Positions 1 to 6,553 are shown, counted from the stretch's first letter. The stretch: DNA of 40,105 bases from Spirochaetota bacterium (GCA_963205035.1 CAUJII010000172.1:1-40105); one strand, 5' to 3'. Numbers and translations are program-made. Notes: generated by a model from the sequence alone, not told the origin.

Positions 1-1
1 A

Positions 2-25
2 TACGGTATGTTGGAGGGTGTCTAA
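2..25 (+). CDS. C-terminal tail of an upstream gene, probably fliH (partial)
   Basis: An open frame enters from the left edge and reads YGMLEGV before a TAA at 23-25. In spirochaete flagellar operons the gene directly before fliI is normally fliH, the export-ATPase regulator, so position suggests fliH. Seven residues cannot show this by sequence. The stop codon lies inside the left arm of the palindrome at 19-148. Confidence 0.35.
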   Translation, partial: YGMLEGV

Positions 26-148
26 TTGGCTCGACTTCGCTCACTTCGATACATTTTTGCGCCGGAGGCAGAGTGAAAATGCCAATAAAATTGGCATTTT
101 TGTATCGAAGCCAGGCGCAAAAACACTCCGTGAGCGACTTATTAGACA
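19..148. repeat. ~130 bp imperfect palindrome between fliH tail and fliI
   Basis: The outer arms are TGTCTAAT (19-26) and ATTAGACA (141-148). The centre is a perfect 11 bp hairpin, AAAATGCCAAT (76-86) with ATTGGCATTTT (90-100) around a 3 nt loop. Between them, CTTCGATACA (44-53) matches 101-110 and TTTTTGCGCC (54-63) matches 114-123, both inverted. Their order is swapped in the two arms, so those two pairings cross like a pseudoknot and cannot both form in a simple stem. It looks like a decayed palindromic intergenic repeat or a structured operon-internal RNA. No second copy was seen in the window. Confidence 0.7.
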
Positions 149-194
149 ACCTCTTCGCAAGAAGAGCGGTAGGCTTTTCGCAGAGGTAAGCACG

Positions 195-1610
195 ATGATC
201 GCACGCAACGTCAGCCAAGAAGTCAAGCTCCTCGACAAATATAGAGACATAATCCAGAAGACAGAAACCATCCGGTCGTTGGGGTCTGTGCTCGAAATCC
301 AGGGGAATGTCGTCTTGTCGCGCGGGCCGGAGGTCCGCCTCGGTGAACTCTGCCATATCGAGGTTAATCCCACAATCGAACGTTTTGCCTCGTCGCAGAA
401 AAACTCCGAAGAAAAATACACGCTGGCTGAAGTTGTCGGCTTCCGCGACAGCACTGTCATCTTAGCGCCCCTCGAAAAAATTGTGGGAGTTTCACCCGGG
501 AGCCGCGTTGTTTCGACGGGTAATATGCCGGCAGTTTCTCTCACTCCCGCTGTCTTGGGGCGCGTCATCGATGGTATGGGACGCCCCATCGATAGTCGAG
601 GGATGCTCGTCGAGGGCGAGAGTCGGGGCCTTTATGGCGAGCCCCCGCAGCCTTTGAGTCGCCCTTTGATCCGCACTCCGCTTGCAACAGGCGTCAAGGC
701 GATCGATGCTTTTTTGACTTTGGGGCAAGGCCAGCGTATCGGAATTTTTGCAGGCTCGGGTGTGGGTAAATCCACCCTTCTGGGCATGATTGCAAAATAT
801 TCGACGGCGGATGTAAACGTGATTGCGCTTATCGGTGAGCGGGGGCGCGAGGTTTCAGAATTCATCCATGAGCAGTTGGGAGAAAGTGGCCGCAAGAAAT
901 CTGTCATCGTGACTTCGATTGCATCGGAATCTCCGATGAACCGCGTGCGTGCGGGTTACCTTGCGACGACGATTGCGGAGTATTTCCGAGACCAAGGCAA
1001 AAACGTTCTTCTCATGATGGATTCAATCACACGCTTGGCGCATGCACAGCGTGAAATCGGTCTTTCGCGCGGGGAGCCCGCAACGACACGGGGTTATCCT
1101 CCTTCGGTTTTTTCATTGATTCCGGGACTCATGGAAAGAGCCGGAACGAGTCAACAAGGCTCGATCACAGGCGTCTACACGGTGCTTGTCGAGGGCGACG
1201 ACATGAACGAACCGATTGCAGATACCGCACGCGGGGTTCTCGACGGCCACGTTGTTCTATCACGTAGACTCAATTCTCAAAACCAATATCCAGCGATTGA
1301 CATTGCCGAATCGATCAGCCGCACGATGCCATCGGTTGTCGATGCGGCGCACCTGAAACTCGCGCGGGATTTTCGCGAGATCTACACGGCCTATAAAGAA
1401 AACGAAGAAACAATCCACTTAGGAGCCTATGCTCGAGGCGCAGACCCTGTGATTGACAATGCTATTCTTTTGCGCGAACCCATGAAAAAATTCTTGAGAC
1501 AAACTCCGTCGGAACAGGTGGCGTTTGAAGATACGAAGCGGCAACTCACCGAGCTCATGGCAACCTTGAAGCCTCGCGTGGGTGGGGCCGTGCTAAGGCG
1601 GGGAGCATAG
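195..1610 (+). CDS. fliI: Flagellar export ATPase FliI
   Basis: Cytoplasmic ATPase of the flagellar type III export apparatus, which works with FliH and FliJ to deliver export substrates to the gate. The 471-aa product has a beta-barrel N-terminal part, a P-loop GSGVGKST near residues 187-194, a Walker B segment LLMMD near 272-276 followed by SITRLAHAQREIGLSRGEP, and the C-terminal export-ATPase domain. Length is normal for FliI. The frame stays open back to 18, but those 59 residues are encoded by the palindrome. The ATG at 195 has AGAGG at 182-186 and gives a normal FliI N-terminus. It is followed 8 nt later by fliJ. Confidence 0.95.
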   Translation: MIARNVSQEVKLLDKYRDIIQKTETIRSLGSVLEIQGNVVLSRGPEVRLGELCHIEVNPTIERFASSQKNSEEKYTLAEVVGFRDSTVILAPLEKIVGVSPGSRVVSTGNMPAVSLTPAVLGRVIDGMGRPIDSRGMLVEGESRGLYGEPPQPLSRPLIRTPLATGVKAIDAFLTLGQGQRIGIFAGSGVGKSTLLGMIAKYSTADVNVIALIGERGREVSEFIHEQLGESGRKKSVIVTSIASESPMNRVRAGYLATTIAEYFRDQGKNVLLMMDSITRLAHAQREIGLSRGEPATTRGYPPSVFSLIPGLMERAGTSQQGSITGVYTVLVEGDDMNEPIADTARGVLDGHVVLSRRLNSQNQYPAIDIAESISRTMPSVVDAAHLKLARDFREIYTAYKENEETIHLGAYARGADPVIDNAILLREPMKKFLRQTPSEQVAFEDTKRQLTELMATLKPRVGGAVLRRGA

Positions 1611-1618
1611 GATAGCTC

Positions 1619-2104
1619 ATGAAAAAATTTCATTTTCGCCTCGAATCGTATCTCAAAATCAAGAAACTCAAAGAGCAAGAAAAATTAGGCGCACTGGCAA
1701 AGGTAATGGCGAAGGTGAATAAGTACCATGCAGACGAAGCGGCATACGAAGAAGAATATGCCAAACTCTTGCAGACTCAACGCGGAATTTTCACGGAAAA
1801 GGCAGTCGCAATCCACGAGGTGCATTCTCTTTATGAATTTATCGACGCATTGCGCCGCCGCCGCGATATTGCGACTCACAATATAGCTCTCTTGCAAGAC
1901 GAATTAAGCGAGAAACGCACGGCCTATAACGAAGCGCGAAAAGCACGGCGCACGATTGAAATTATACGCGAGAAAAAATGGAGCGAATATAAGATGGAAT
2001 TAGAAAAAGAAGAAATCGCGGCCATGGACGATTTCAACGGGCAGCGCAAAAACACCGAGCTTACGCGTCAAGCCACGCAAGTACCGAAAATGGAGAGCCA
2101 CTAA
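1619..2104 (+). CDS. fliJ: Flagellar export chaperone/stalk protein FliJ
   Basis: A 161-aa, highly charged, almost wholly helical protein that starts MKKFHFRLESYLKIKKLKEQE, the usual FliJ opening (KF.FRLE..L..K). FliJ forms an antiparallel coiled coil in the centre of the FliI hexamer ring and couples ATPase activity to the export gate. Sequence identity in this family is low, so the call rests on the N-terminal pattern, the coiled-coil composition and its place 8 nt after fliI. In Borrelia literature the same position is called flbA. The next ORF starts 1 nt after its stop. Confidence 0.88.
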   Translation: MKKFHFRLESYLKIKKLKEQEKLGALAKVMAKVNKYHADEAAYEEEYAKLLQTQRGIFTEKAVAIHEVHSLYEFIDALRRRRDIATHNIALLQDELSEKRTAYNEARKARRTIEIIREKKWSEYKMELEKEEIAAMDDFNGQRKNTELTRQATQVPKMESH

Positions 2105-2105
2105 A

Positions 2106-2309
2106 ATGCAATACCCTGTTCAAGTGAAGCGTGTTTTCACGCGCCTTCAATTCCAAGCGCAAGATATTTGGCAAAACTTCCGCAGGCTCAAGCGGCATAT
2201 CGCGCAACTCGTCCATAGCATCGACGATGTCACTCACGGCGTGAGCCGCAGCCGACAAATTCTGCATGGGATTGGCTCCGACACGAGAGCTGAAGGAGAG
2301 AGAAGATGA
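2106..2309 (+). CDS. Small basic protein of unknown function in the flagellar operon
   Basis: A 67-aa ORF starts 1 nt after the fliJ stop and its TGA overlaps the flbB start (ATGA, 2306-2309). It is therefore embedded as if translationally coupled to both neighbours, which argues for a real gene. The product is basic and probably helical, with no signal peptide, membrane segment or recognised motif. Position suggests an export or flagellar-collar accessory role, but nothing in the sequence shows this. The alternative is a non-functional reading frame in the fliJ-flbB spacer. Confidence 0.6.
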   Translation: MQYPVQVKRVFTRLQFQAQDIWQNFRRLKRHIAQLVHSIDDVTHGVSRSRQILHGIGSDTRAEGERR

Positions 2310-2947
2310 ACCAAAAACGATTCGTAATTTTTTTACTGCTTCTGATAATTGTTTTTACAGGCGGTATTTTTTACGCGCTAAACAGCACGGGCATTGTGCG
2401 GGCTGCAGATGTTTTTCCGTTCTTGCAATCGAAGAATCCCGTGCGTGTAGAAGACAAAGATTTTCCGACCGAAGTCGAGAAGGTGGAGTTTCAAAAATGG
2501 GAACAAAAACTTATCGAGCGCGAAGAAGCTCTGGCGCGCCGTGAAGCTGAGCTCAAAGAAAAAGAGACAGGGAGCGATGAAATAAAACGCGAACTCGACG
2601 AGAGTAAGAACGCGCTCAAGGCAGAAAAAGAAAAATTCATCGCCGCGCAGCGCGAGTGGGACGATCGACAAAAGAAAATCAAGGACTTATCGGAGAAAGT
2701 GCGGAACATGCCACCCGATAAAGCGCAAGAGATGATGCAAAACTGGCGCGACTTCGATATCATCGACGTCATGCGACAGATGGATAAAGATGCAGAACTC
2801 GAAGGCTCTCAATCGATCGTGCCATACCTCCTAACGCTTTTTCAAAGCGAGCGTCGTGCAGAAATTACGCGTAAGATGATGCTGCCTTCGATAACGCAGA
2901 ACGACGCGAGCGCAAGCCAAGAGCAGTCGGCAGAGAATCAGCGGTAG
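2306..2947 (+). CDS. flbB: FlbB-like periplasmic flagellar collar protein
   Basis: A 213-aa protein with one N-terminal membrane segment (about residues 5-24), a long charged coiled coil (about 58-125, rich in E/K/R heptads) and a C-terminal helical domain containing MPPDKAQEMMQNWRDFDI, which resembles MgtE-N/MotE folds. FlbB is known from spirochaetes as a scaffold of the periplasmic flagellar collar, which is needed for motor assembly and stator recruitment. The same order after fliI-fliJ in Borrelia supports the name. It ends the visible flagellar operon. Downstream lies an accessory island rather than flgD/flgE, so the operon has been interrupted or ends here. Confidence 0.8.
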   Translation: MNQKRFVIFLLLLIIVFTGGIFYALNSTGIVRAADVFPFLQSKNPVRVEDKDFPTEVEKVEFQKWEQKLIEREEALARREAELKEKETGSDEIKRELDESKNALKAEKEKFIAAQREWDDRQKKIKDLSEKVRNMPPDKAQEMMQNWRDFDIIDVMRQMDKDAELEGSQSIVPYLLTLFQSERRAEITRKMMLPSITQNDASASQEQSAENQR

Positions 2948-2997
2948 TGTGGGAGTGTAGGCCGGAACTTGCTGGCACGATTTCTTCTGCGCCGATT

Positions 2998-3138
2998 TCA
3001 TTCTGGGAAAAAGTCGGCATCAAGTTTTTTCACATAATAGGTTTTGTGTGTCGTGACGCCTACGTTGTATTCTATAAGTAGCTCGGCTAGTTTTACACCG
3101 TCGATTAAGACAATGCGTTTGGGCGACCGGGATATGAT
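2998..3138 (-). pseudogene. C-terminal remnant of an Mrr-type restriction endonuclease
   Basis: The minus strand encodes KRIVLIDGVKLAELL then IEYNVGVTTHKTYYVKKLDADFF and a stop at 2998-3000. This is the very conserved C-terminal end of Mrr (type IV, methylation-dependent) endonucleases, pattern RIVLIDG..L..LMI...VGV.....Y..KK.D.DFF. In-frame TAG at 3139-3141 closes the frame upstream, and the nuclease core with its catalytic D-(E/Q)xK motif is absent. A frame change near 3124 could join another upstream reading, but I see no clear Mrr sequence there. It lies 197 nt beyond the stop of vapBC module 1 on the same strand and marks a lost restriction gene. Confidence 0.8.
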
Positions 3139-3197
3139 CTAACACCTCAAAATTGGAATGTACCTTTTCAGCGGTATTGCTGTCTGAAATCGCAAAC

Positions 3198-3599
3198 TTA
3201 CCGTATCATATAGCCGGCCTTATATTCTCTTGGGGACAGAATTTGAGTATCTTCAAAATTTTTCAACACCAGCAGATCTTGGTCACCGGTAATCAAAATT
3301 TCAGCTTCTACGGTTCTCGTAACCCATAGAACATTGTCGTCATCCGGATCACGACAAATTTCGGGCTTTTCCCCCTTAGGGATGGCGATGTTTACCCTTT
3401 CGCCCAAGTGCTTCAGGGTATCGCCGAGAGCATCTGTCGGAATCTTGAACTTGTCCCGGCATTTTCTACTGAATTCCTTTATTATCCATTCAGAAAGCCA
3501 AATCTCATGATTATTTAGCACAAAATCAAAAATTTCGGAAGAAACGCCCGGGAAAATCAGAGCCGAAATCAATACATTTGTATCGAATACAATCTTCAA
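3198..3599 (-). CDS. PIN-domain toxin (VapC-like, COG1569 type)
   Basis: A 133-aa PIN-domain ribonuclease, the likely toxin of a type II toxin-antitoxin pair. Acidic residues expected in the Mg-binding site are visible: VFDTNVLIS at the N-terminus (D6), IIKEFSRKC with a Glu near residue 42, CRDPDDDNVLW near 82-92 and ITGDQDLL near 102-109. The CRDPDDD pattern is typical of the COG1569 branch. The start is a TTG at 3597-3599 that overlaps the antitoxin stop (TTGA), so translation is probably coupled to the antitoxin. Its target RNA cannot be read from the sequence. Confidence 0.88.
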   Translation of the reverse strand: MKIVFDTNVLISALIFPGVSSEIFDFVLNNHEIWLSEWIIKEFSRKCRDKFKIPTDALGDTLKHLGERVNIAIPKGEKPEICRDPDDDNVLWVTRTVEAEILITGDQDLLVLKNFEDTQILSPREYKAGYMIR

Positions 3600-3814
3600 G
3601 AAATGGCCCGAAATACGTCTTCTTCGCTATAGAAACCTGCCCTCTCCGCATAGGGTCTCAATTTAGCCCTTATGCGATTCGTTTCCTGCCGATAGAGGTA
3701 CTGTTCCAAAGCCTTTTTGATGATTTCACTACGGGTTGTCTTGTTGGTCTTAACTGACTTATCAAGCTTCTTGCTAAGTTCTGGCTGCAGACTCACTGTA
3801 ATAATCTTCCGCAT
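3596..3814 (-). CDS. Ribbon-helix-helix antitoxin paired with PIN toxin
   Basis: A 72-aa protein whose N-terminal part, MRKIITVSLQPELSKKLDKS followed by a TTRSEIIKKALEQYL helix, is a clear CopG/Arc-type ribbon-helix-helix. The remaining ~30 residues would wrap the toxin. It precedes and overlaps the toxin gene by 4 nt, the standard antitoxin-first order. No Shine-Dalgarno motif is visible before its ATG. A -10-like hexamer lies only 12 nt upstream, so the message may have a very short leader. The RHH dimer probably binds the direct repeats at 3816-3832 and represses its own operon. Confidence 0.87.
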   Translation of the reverse strand: MRKIITVSLQPELSKKLDKSVKTNKTTRSEIIKKALEQYLYRQETNRIRAKLRPYAERAGFYSEEDVFRAIS

Positions 3815-3815
3815 T

Positions 3816-3855
3816 TGTAATACAGTGTAATAAACGAGGACAGCTACGACAACAA
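3816..3855 (-). promoter_or_regulatory. Candidate promoter and RHH operator of vapBC module 1
   Basis: On the minus strand, TTGTTG (3850-3855) and TATTAC (3827-3832) are separated by 17 nt, an acceptable sigma70-type promoter. On the plus strand TGTAATA occurs twice as a direct repeat (3816-3822 and 3826-3832), exactly 10 bp apart, one helical turn. RHH antitoxins commonly bind sites repeated at about this spacing. The second repeat covers the -10 hexamer, so binding would block transcription. The site assignment is inferred from pattern and position. Confidence 0.5.
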
Positions 3856-3875
3856 TATTCTTAGATGACGATTTC

Positions 3876-4034
3876 GGGCGCGGGATTTGTTAGGGGGGCA
3901 CCGTAAAACTGAAAGCAGGCGTCTTCGCCGCTTTAGCAGCAACTTTGCGCGCAAAGTTGTGAGGCTTTCAGATTTACGGAGCATTGAATGCAATGTTGTC
4001 TGTGAAGTTACCCCCCCCAACAAATCCCGTGCCC
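3876..4034. mobile_element. MITE-like palindromic element, copy 1 (159 bp)
   Basis: Ends are inverted repeats beginning GGGCGCGGGATTTGTTAGGG (left) and its near-complement (right, one mismatch in CCCGTGCCC). Inside, CACCGTAAAACTGAAAGC pairs imperfectly with GCTTTCAGATTTACGG, and the centre is a palindrome CAACTTTGCGCGCAAAGTTG. It carries no ORF of note. It is nearly identical to copy 2 at 28012-28168 but in the opposite orientation. It has eight Cs at 4011-4018 where copy 2 has six. The flanks ACGATTTC and CATTAAAT do not form a target duplication, so this copy is either older or rearranged. It fills most of the gap between the vapBC promoter and the gene at 4145; nothing else is evident in 3856-4144. 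Confidence 0.88.
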
Positions 4035-4144
4035 CATTAAATATTTCCTTTACCGAATTGCATTGACGTTACAACAGACTTTATGCCGTTAGGCGGGCGG
4101 TGGTTTAGTATTACCAGCGCAAAAAAAATAATAAGGAAGTTTAT

Positions 4145-4543
4145 ATGGATATTAAGGAAATGGTCGATAAGGCTTTTGAAAATAAAACGCTTCAAGAAAT
4201 CCGCACGGCGGCGACAAGCGCACTGCAAGGCGTGAGTGACCGGGGTGCTGAGGTTCTAAATTCTGTGTTGCATGCAAAAACAGTGCAAGACCTCGCGGAG
4301 AATAAATACGTCAAGAACGCACAGGCAATCGTCGCGGGTTCTATTCAAAATTTGAAAGATGCCGTCGACAAAGCTTGGGAAAACAAGAGCCTTCAAGAAA
4401 TTGCTAATGCGGGCCTTGAAGCTCTTCAAGGAATCTCTCCCGAAGGAGCGGCAAAGCTGCGTGAAATTCTGCATGTGACTACCGTGAAGGATCTCGCAGA
4501 GAATAAGCACGTCAAAAACGCACAGGCTATCAATAAGGGTTAA
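4145..4543 (+). CDS. Tandem-duplicated small protein, possibly helix-hairpin-helix
   Basis: A 132-aa protein made of two ~66-residue copies (about 1-66 and 67-132). Both copies contain VDKA(F/W)ENK(T/S)LQEI near their start and DLAENK(Y/H)VKNAQAI at their end, with ALQG(V/I)S in the middle. The pattern LxG(V/I)....A..L...L...TV.DLA resembles a helix-hairpin-helix, which often binds nucleic acid non-specifically, but no family is firmly recognised. There is no signal peptide or membrane segment. AAGGAAG lies about 6 nt before the ATG. The duplication is visible at DNA level too, so it looks fairly recent. It stands alone next to the MITE. Confidence 0.8.
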   Translation: MDIKEMVDKAFENKTLQEIRTAATSALQGVSDRGAEVLNSVLHAKTVQDLAENKYVKNAQAIVAGSIQNLKDAVDKAWENKSLQEIANAGLEALQGISPEGAAKLREILHVTTVKDLAENKHVKNAQAINKG

Positions 4544-4558
4544 GGGTCACAGGGAGCG

Positions 4559-4587
4559 AGGATTGCGAGTCTCTTGACCGCAATCCT
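4559..4587 (+). terminator. Stem-loop after the tandem-duplicated gene
   Basis: AGGATTGCG (4559-4567) and CGCAATCCT (4579-4587) form a perfect 9 bp stem with an 11 nt loop, 15 nt after the stop at 4543. Only a short T run (TTT) follows, so it may be a weak intrinsic terminator or a bidirectional one shared with the convergent gene ending at 4653. Confidence 0.4.
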
Positions 4588-4652
4588 TTGGCTGCCTCCC
4601 AGGGCTCGCTCACCGCGCCTCTGTGCTACGGTGGTGATCGAAGACTTCTATT

Positions 4653-5726
4653 TCACGCTGTTTCAGCTAACGTTAATTCATACCAGTTTGCATAGTCGGT
4701 TCCCGGTTCGGCCATACTCATCGCCATGCCGCCTTGAATAGGGATGGCAAGATTTTCCGCCGAGTTCTTGTCTTCAAGATAGAAAAAGTTGTCGTCGGTG
4801 CTGGTTTCCCAGTATTCGCCGGTTTCTTCGCCATCGGTATCAAAAGTCTTCCAGTGGATGAGCTCCTCCGTACCGTTGAGCGTGTACTGGACTATAGAAC
4901 CGTTTTCAAAATCGTAACGGGTCACCTCGTCTTCCTGTTCAATGATCAATTCGCCTTTTTCATCAAAGTGCTGGTGGTTCTTCAAAAATTCGGCGAATTC
5001 TTTTTCGTCGTGAGGCTGTACGAGCGCCGCGTACCACGGTTTCGGTTCATCATGCCATCCGACTAAGAATGCGGTAAATTCCGATAATGCGGATTCATTG
5101 ACATTCGGCTTGGCCACAAGCATCACTTCATCCGGCGAACGTTTTATGGCATTCTTTTCAGAATAGCCGCCTTCCTTAGTTTGATATACATTGTATAAAT
5201 CCATTGCGCTGTACGCATGCAAAGATTCATGCGCAAAAACAAAGCTGTCCATAGGTGTTTCAGGGCCAAAGTAGATCATGTTGTATTCAAGTTTCTGTGC
5301 GGCATCGGCTATCGGTATTGAGTTCATGTGTGCGCGACCATCGGCTTTACCCAGGAACATAAAATGTATGTTGTAGTCATCGTACTCTCCTTTAATGCTT
5401 TGATATAAGGCTGTAATGCTCTCAAAGTCGAGTTGTTCTGCCGCCTTATTTGCCATTTCGTGTGTGGCGCTTGCGTCGTCGTCGATTTGCGGAACGCGTT
5501 CGAGCGCTATGTCGTTTTCCCAGTTGGGGCACGAGGTTTCAAACTGGATAGTTATGCCATATTCCTGTCCCTGTGCGGTTAACCATGCCAAACCTTCTTC
5601 AAGCTGTGCCCAAATGTCTTCTTTTTCTTTTTCTGTCCATGGATTCTCTTTTTCCGATACAAAAATCCCCACCGCCAGACAATCACCCGTCATTTTTTTT
5701 GCGGTTCCACCCCAAAATTTTGGCAT
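4653..5726 (-). CDS. Unknown acidic protein with HExxH (zincin-like) motif
   Basis: A 357-aa acidic protein with no visible signal peptide. FAHESLHAYSAMDLY (165-178) contains HExxH followed six residues later by DLY. This recalls the HExxHxxGxxDLY zinc site of M6-type and related metzincin-like peptidases, although the conserved Gly is replaced. Around it, the N-terminal half alternates strands and helices as in small zincins. The C-terminal ~120 residues are acidic and contain repeated aromatic/Thr-Glu stretches. Peptidase activity is an inference. A strong AGGAG ribosome site precedes the ATG, so it is probably expressed. It sits between two vapBC modules in an accessory island, and could be a cytosolic defence or effector peptidase. 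Confidence 0.75.
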   Translation of the reverse strand: MPKFWGGTAKKMTGDCLAVGIFVSEKENPWTEKEKEDIWAQLEEGLAWLTAQGQEYGITIQFETSCPNWENDIALERVPQIDDDASATHEMANKAAEQLDFESITALYQSIKGEYDDYNIHFMFLGKADGRAHMNSIPIADAAQKLEYNMIYFGPETPMDSFVFAHESLHAYSAMDLYNVYQTKEGGYSEKNAIKRSPDEVMLVAKPNVNESALSEFTAFLVGWHDEPKPWYAALVQPHDEKEFAEFLKNHQHFDEKGELIIEQEDEVTRYDFENGSIVQYTLNGTEELIHWKTFDTDGEETGEYWETSTDDNFFYLEDKNSAENLAIPIQGGMAMSMAEPGTDYANWYELTLAETA

Positions 5727-5825
5727 AAGTTTTCTCCTTGAAAAATAGACTGGATGAGTCTGGATTAGCTCCCCGAAATGGGAAGCGTTTTTTGGATATT
5801 TTTCGGGTTACGGGGAAATCGCACG

Positions 5826-5851
5826 GAAATAAGATACTCGGATCTTATTTC
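5826..5851 (-). terminator. Perfect 10 bp inverted repeat across the vapC-2 stop codon
   Basis: GAAATAAGAT (5826-5835) and ATCTTATTTC (5842-5851) enclose a 6 nt loop. The right arm contains the TAA stop of the toxin at 5845-5847. It is a plausible 3' mRNA-stabilising hairpin or terminator for the vapBC-2 operon. The A/T-rich stem and lack of a long U tract on the minus strand make strong termination doubtful. The rest of the gap 5727-5825 holds only the ribosome site and upstream region of the gene that starts at 5726. Confidence 0.45.
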
Positions 5852-6279
5852 AAAAACGGATTTTTTGCACATAACGGAGCAAATCGACTGAAATCGCGAT
5901 CAAGCGTGTAAATCACCTTAACGCCGTTTTCAATACAAACCGCGGCTACACGCGCATCGTGAACTTGCGAACCTGTAACATGGCTTTGGGTAAGGGTGTC
6001 GACGAGAATTGCAAAGCCGTCGAGCGATTCGGTTAAGATACTTATTCCCGGCGCGGCAAGTAAATTAGCACATTGACTTAGGGCTTCATCGCTCGTTGTC
6101 GGTATTTTGAAAATACGCGCATTTGTTACAATACCAAAAAACTCCACTAAGCAATGATAAGGGATAGCAAAATTTTGCGCCTCGATGAAAGCACTTTCGA
6201 GAAAATGGCGCGCTTTTTGATGCCAAGGGTTGTCGAGACGATGCGCGTAAACTAAGATATTCGTATCGATAGCATTCAT
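5845..6279 (-). CDS. vapC: PIN-domain toxin VapC (module 2)
   Basis: A 144-aa PIN-domain ribonuclease of the classical VapC type. Visible acidic site residues are AIDTNILVYAH (D5), CLVEFF (Glu near 47), VHDARVAA (Asp near 107) and LDRDFSRF (Asp near 125-127). The ATG at 6277-6279 overlaps the antitoxin TGA (ATGA), which suggests coupled translation. It is not closely related to the toxin at 3198-3599, whose motifs place it in a different PIN branch, so the two modules were probably acquired separately. The RNA target is not evident. Confidence 0.9.
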   Translation of the reverse strand: MNAIDTNILVYAHRLDNPWHQKARHFLESAFIEAQNFAIPYHCLVEFFGIVTNARIFKIPTTSDEALSQCANLLAAPGISILTESLDGFAILVDTLTQSHVTGSQVHDARVAAVCIENGVKVIYTLDRDFSRFAPLCAKNPFLK

Positions 6280-6518
6280 TCTGGGCTATAAAGCTCATCG
6301 CGAATTTTTTGCCAGTTTCCATCATATTCGGCTGAAACATAACCGCCCTTGCCCGACGGACGGATTCTCCACTGCTTTTTGGGTATTGGCTTACTTTCTG
6401 AAGCCAGATATTCGCGCAGCGCATCTTGCATAATCCGAGTAACGCTGGTGCCCCGTTTTTGGGCGACTAATTTTGCTTTTTGTAGCAACGGATCGGGCAA
6501 AATCAGCGTTGTCTTCAT
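6276..6518 (-). CDS. vapB: VapB-like ribbon-helix-helix antitoxin (module 2)
   Basis: An 80-aa antitoxin. MKTTLILPDPLLQKAKLVAQ then a helix TSVTRIMQDALREYLASES forms a ribbon-helix-helix DNA-binding domain, and the basic/aromatic tail (QWRIRPSGKGGY) would contact the toxin. It overlaps vapC by 4 nt. The candidate -10 hexamer ends only 6 nt before the ATG, which implies a leaderless message, in keeping with the absence of a Shine-Dalgarno motif. Autorepression through the palindrome at 6538-6550 is likely. Confidence 0.85.
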   Translation of the reverse strand: MKTTLILPDPLLQKAKLVAQKRGTSVTRIMQDALREYLASESKPIPKKQWRIRPSGKGGYVSAEYDGNWQKIRDELYSPE

Positions 6519-6524
6519 ATATGC

Positions 6525-6553
6525 AATATACTTAATACCATACGATATGGCAA
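6525..6553 (-). promoter_or_regulatory. Candidate leaderless promoter with operator in spacer, vapBC module 2
   Basis: On the minus strand TTGCCA (6548-6553) and TATATT (6525-6530) are separated by exactly 17 nt. A perfect inverted repeat CCATA-CGA-TATGG (6538-6550) fills the spacer and touches the -35. With the -10 ending 6 nt before the ATG at 6518, transcription would begin at or next to the start codon. This arrangement suits autoregulation by the RHH antitoxin. It is read from pattern alone. Confidence 0.6.

Noticed and set aside
18..194. N-terminal extension of FliI from a GTG at 18
   Set aside because: These codons lie in the palindrome, overlap the upstream stop and give a non-FliI sequence. 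ATG at 195 with AGAGG is the better start.
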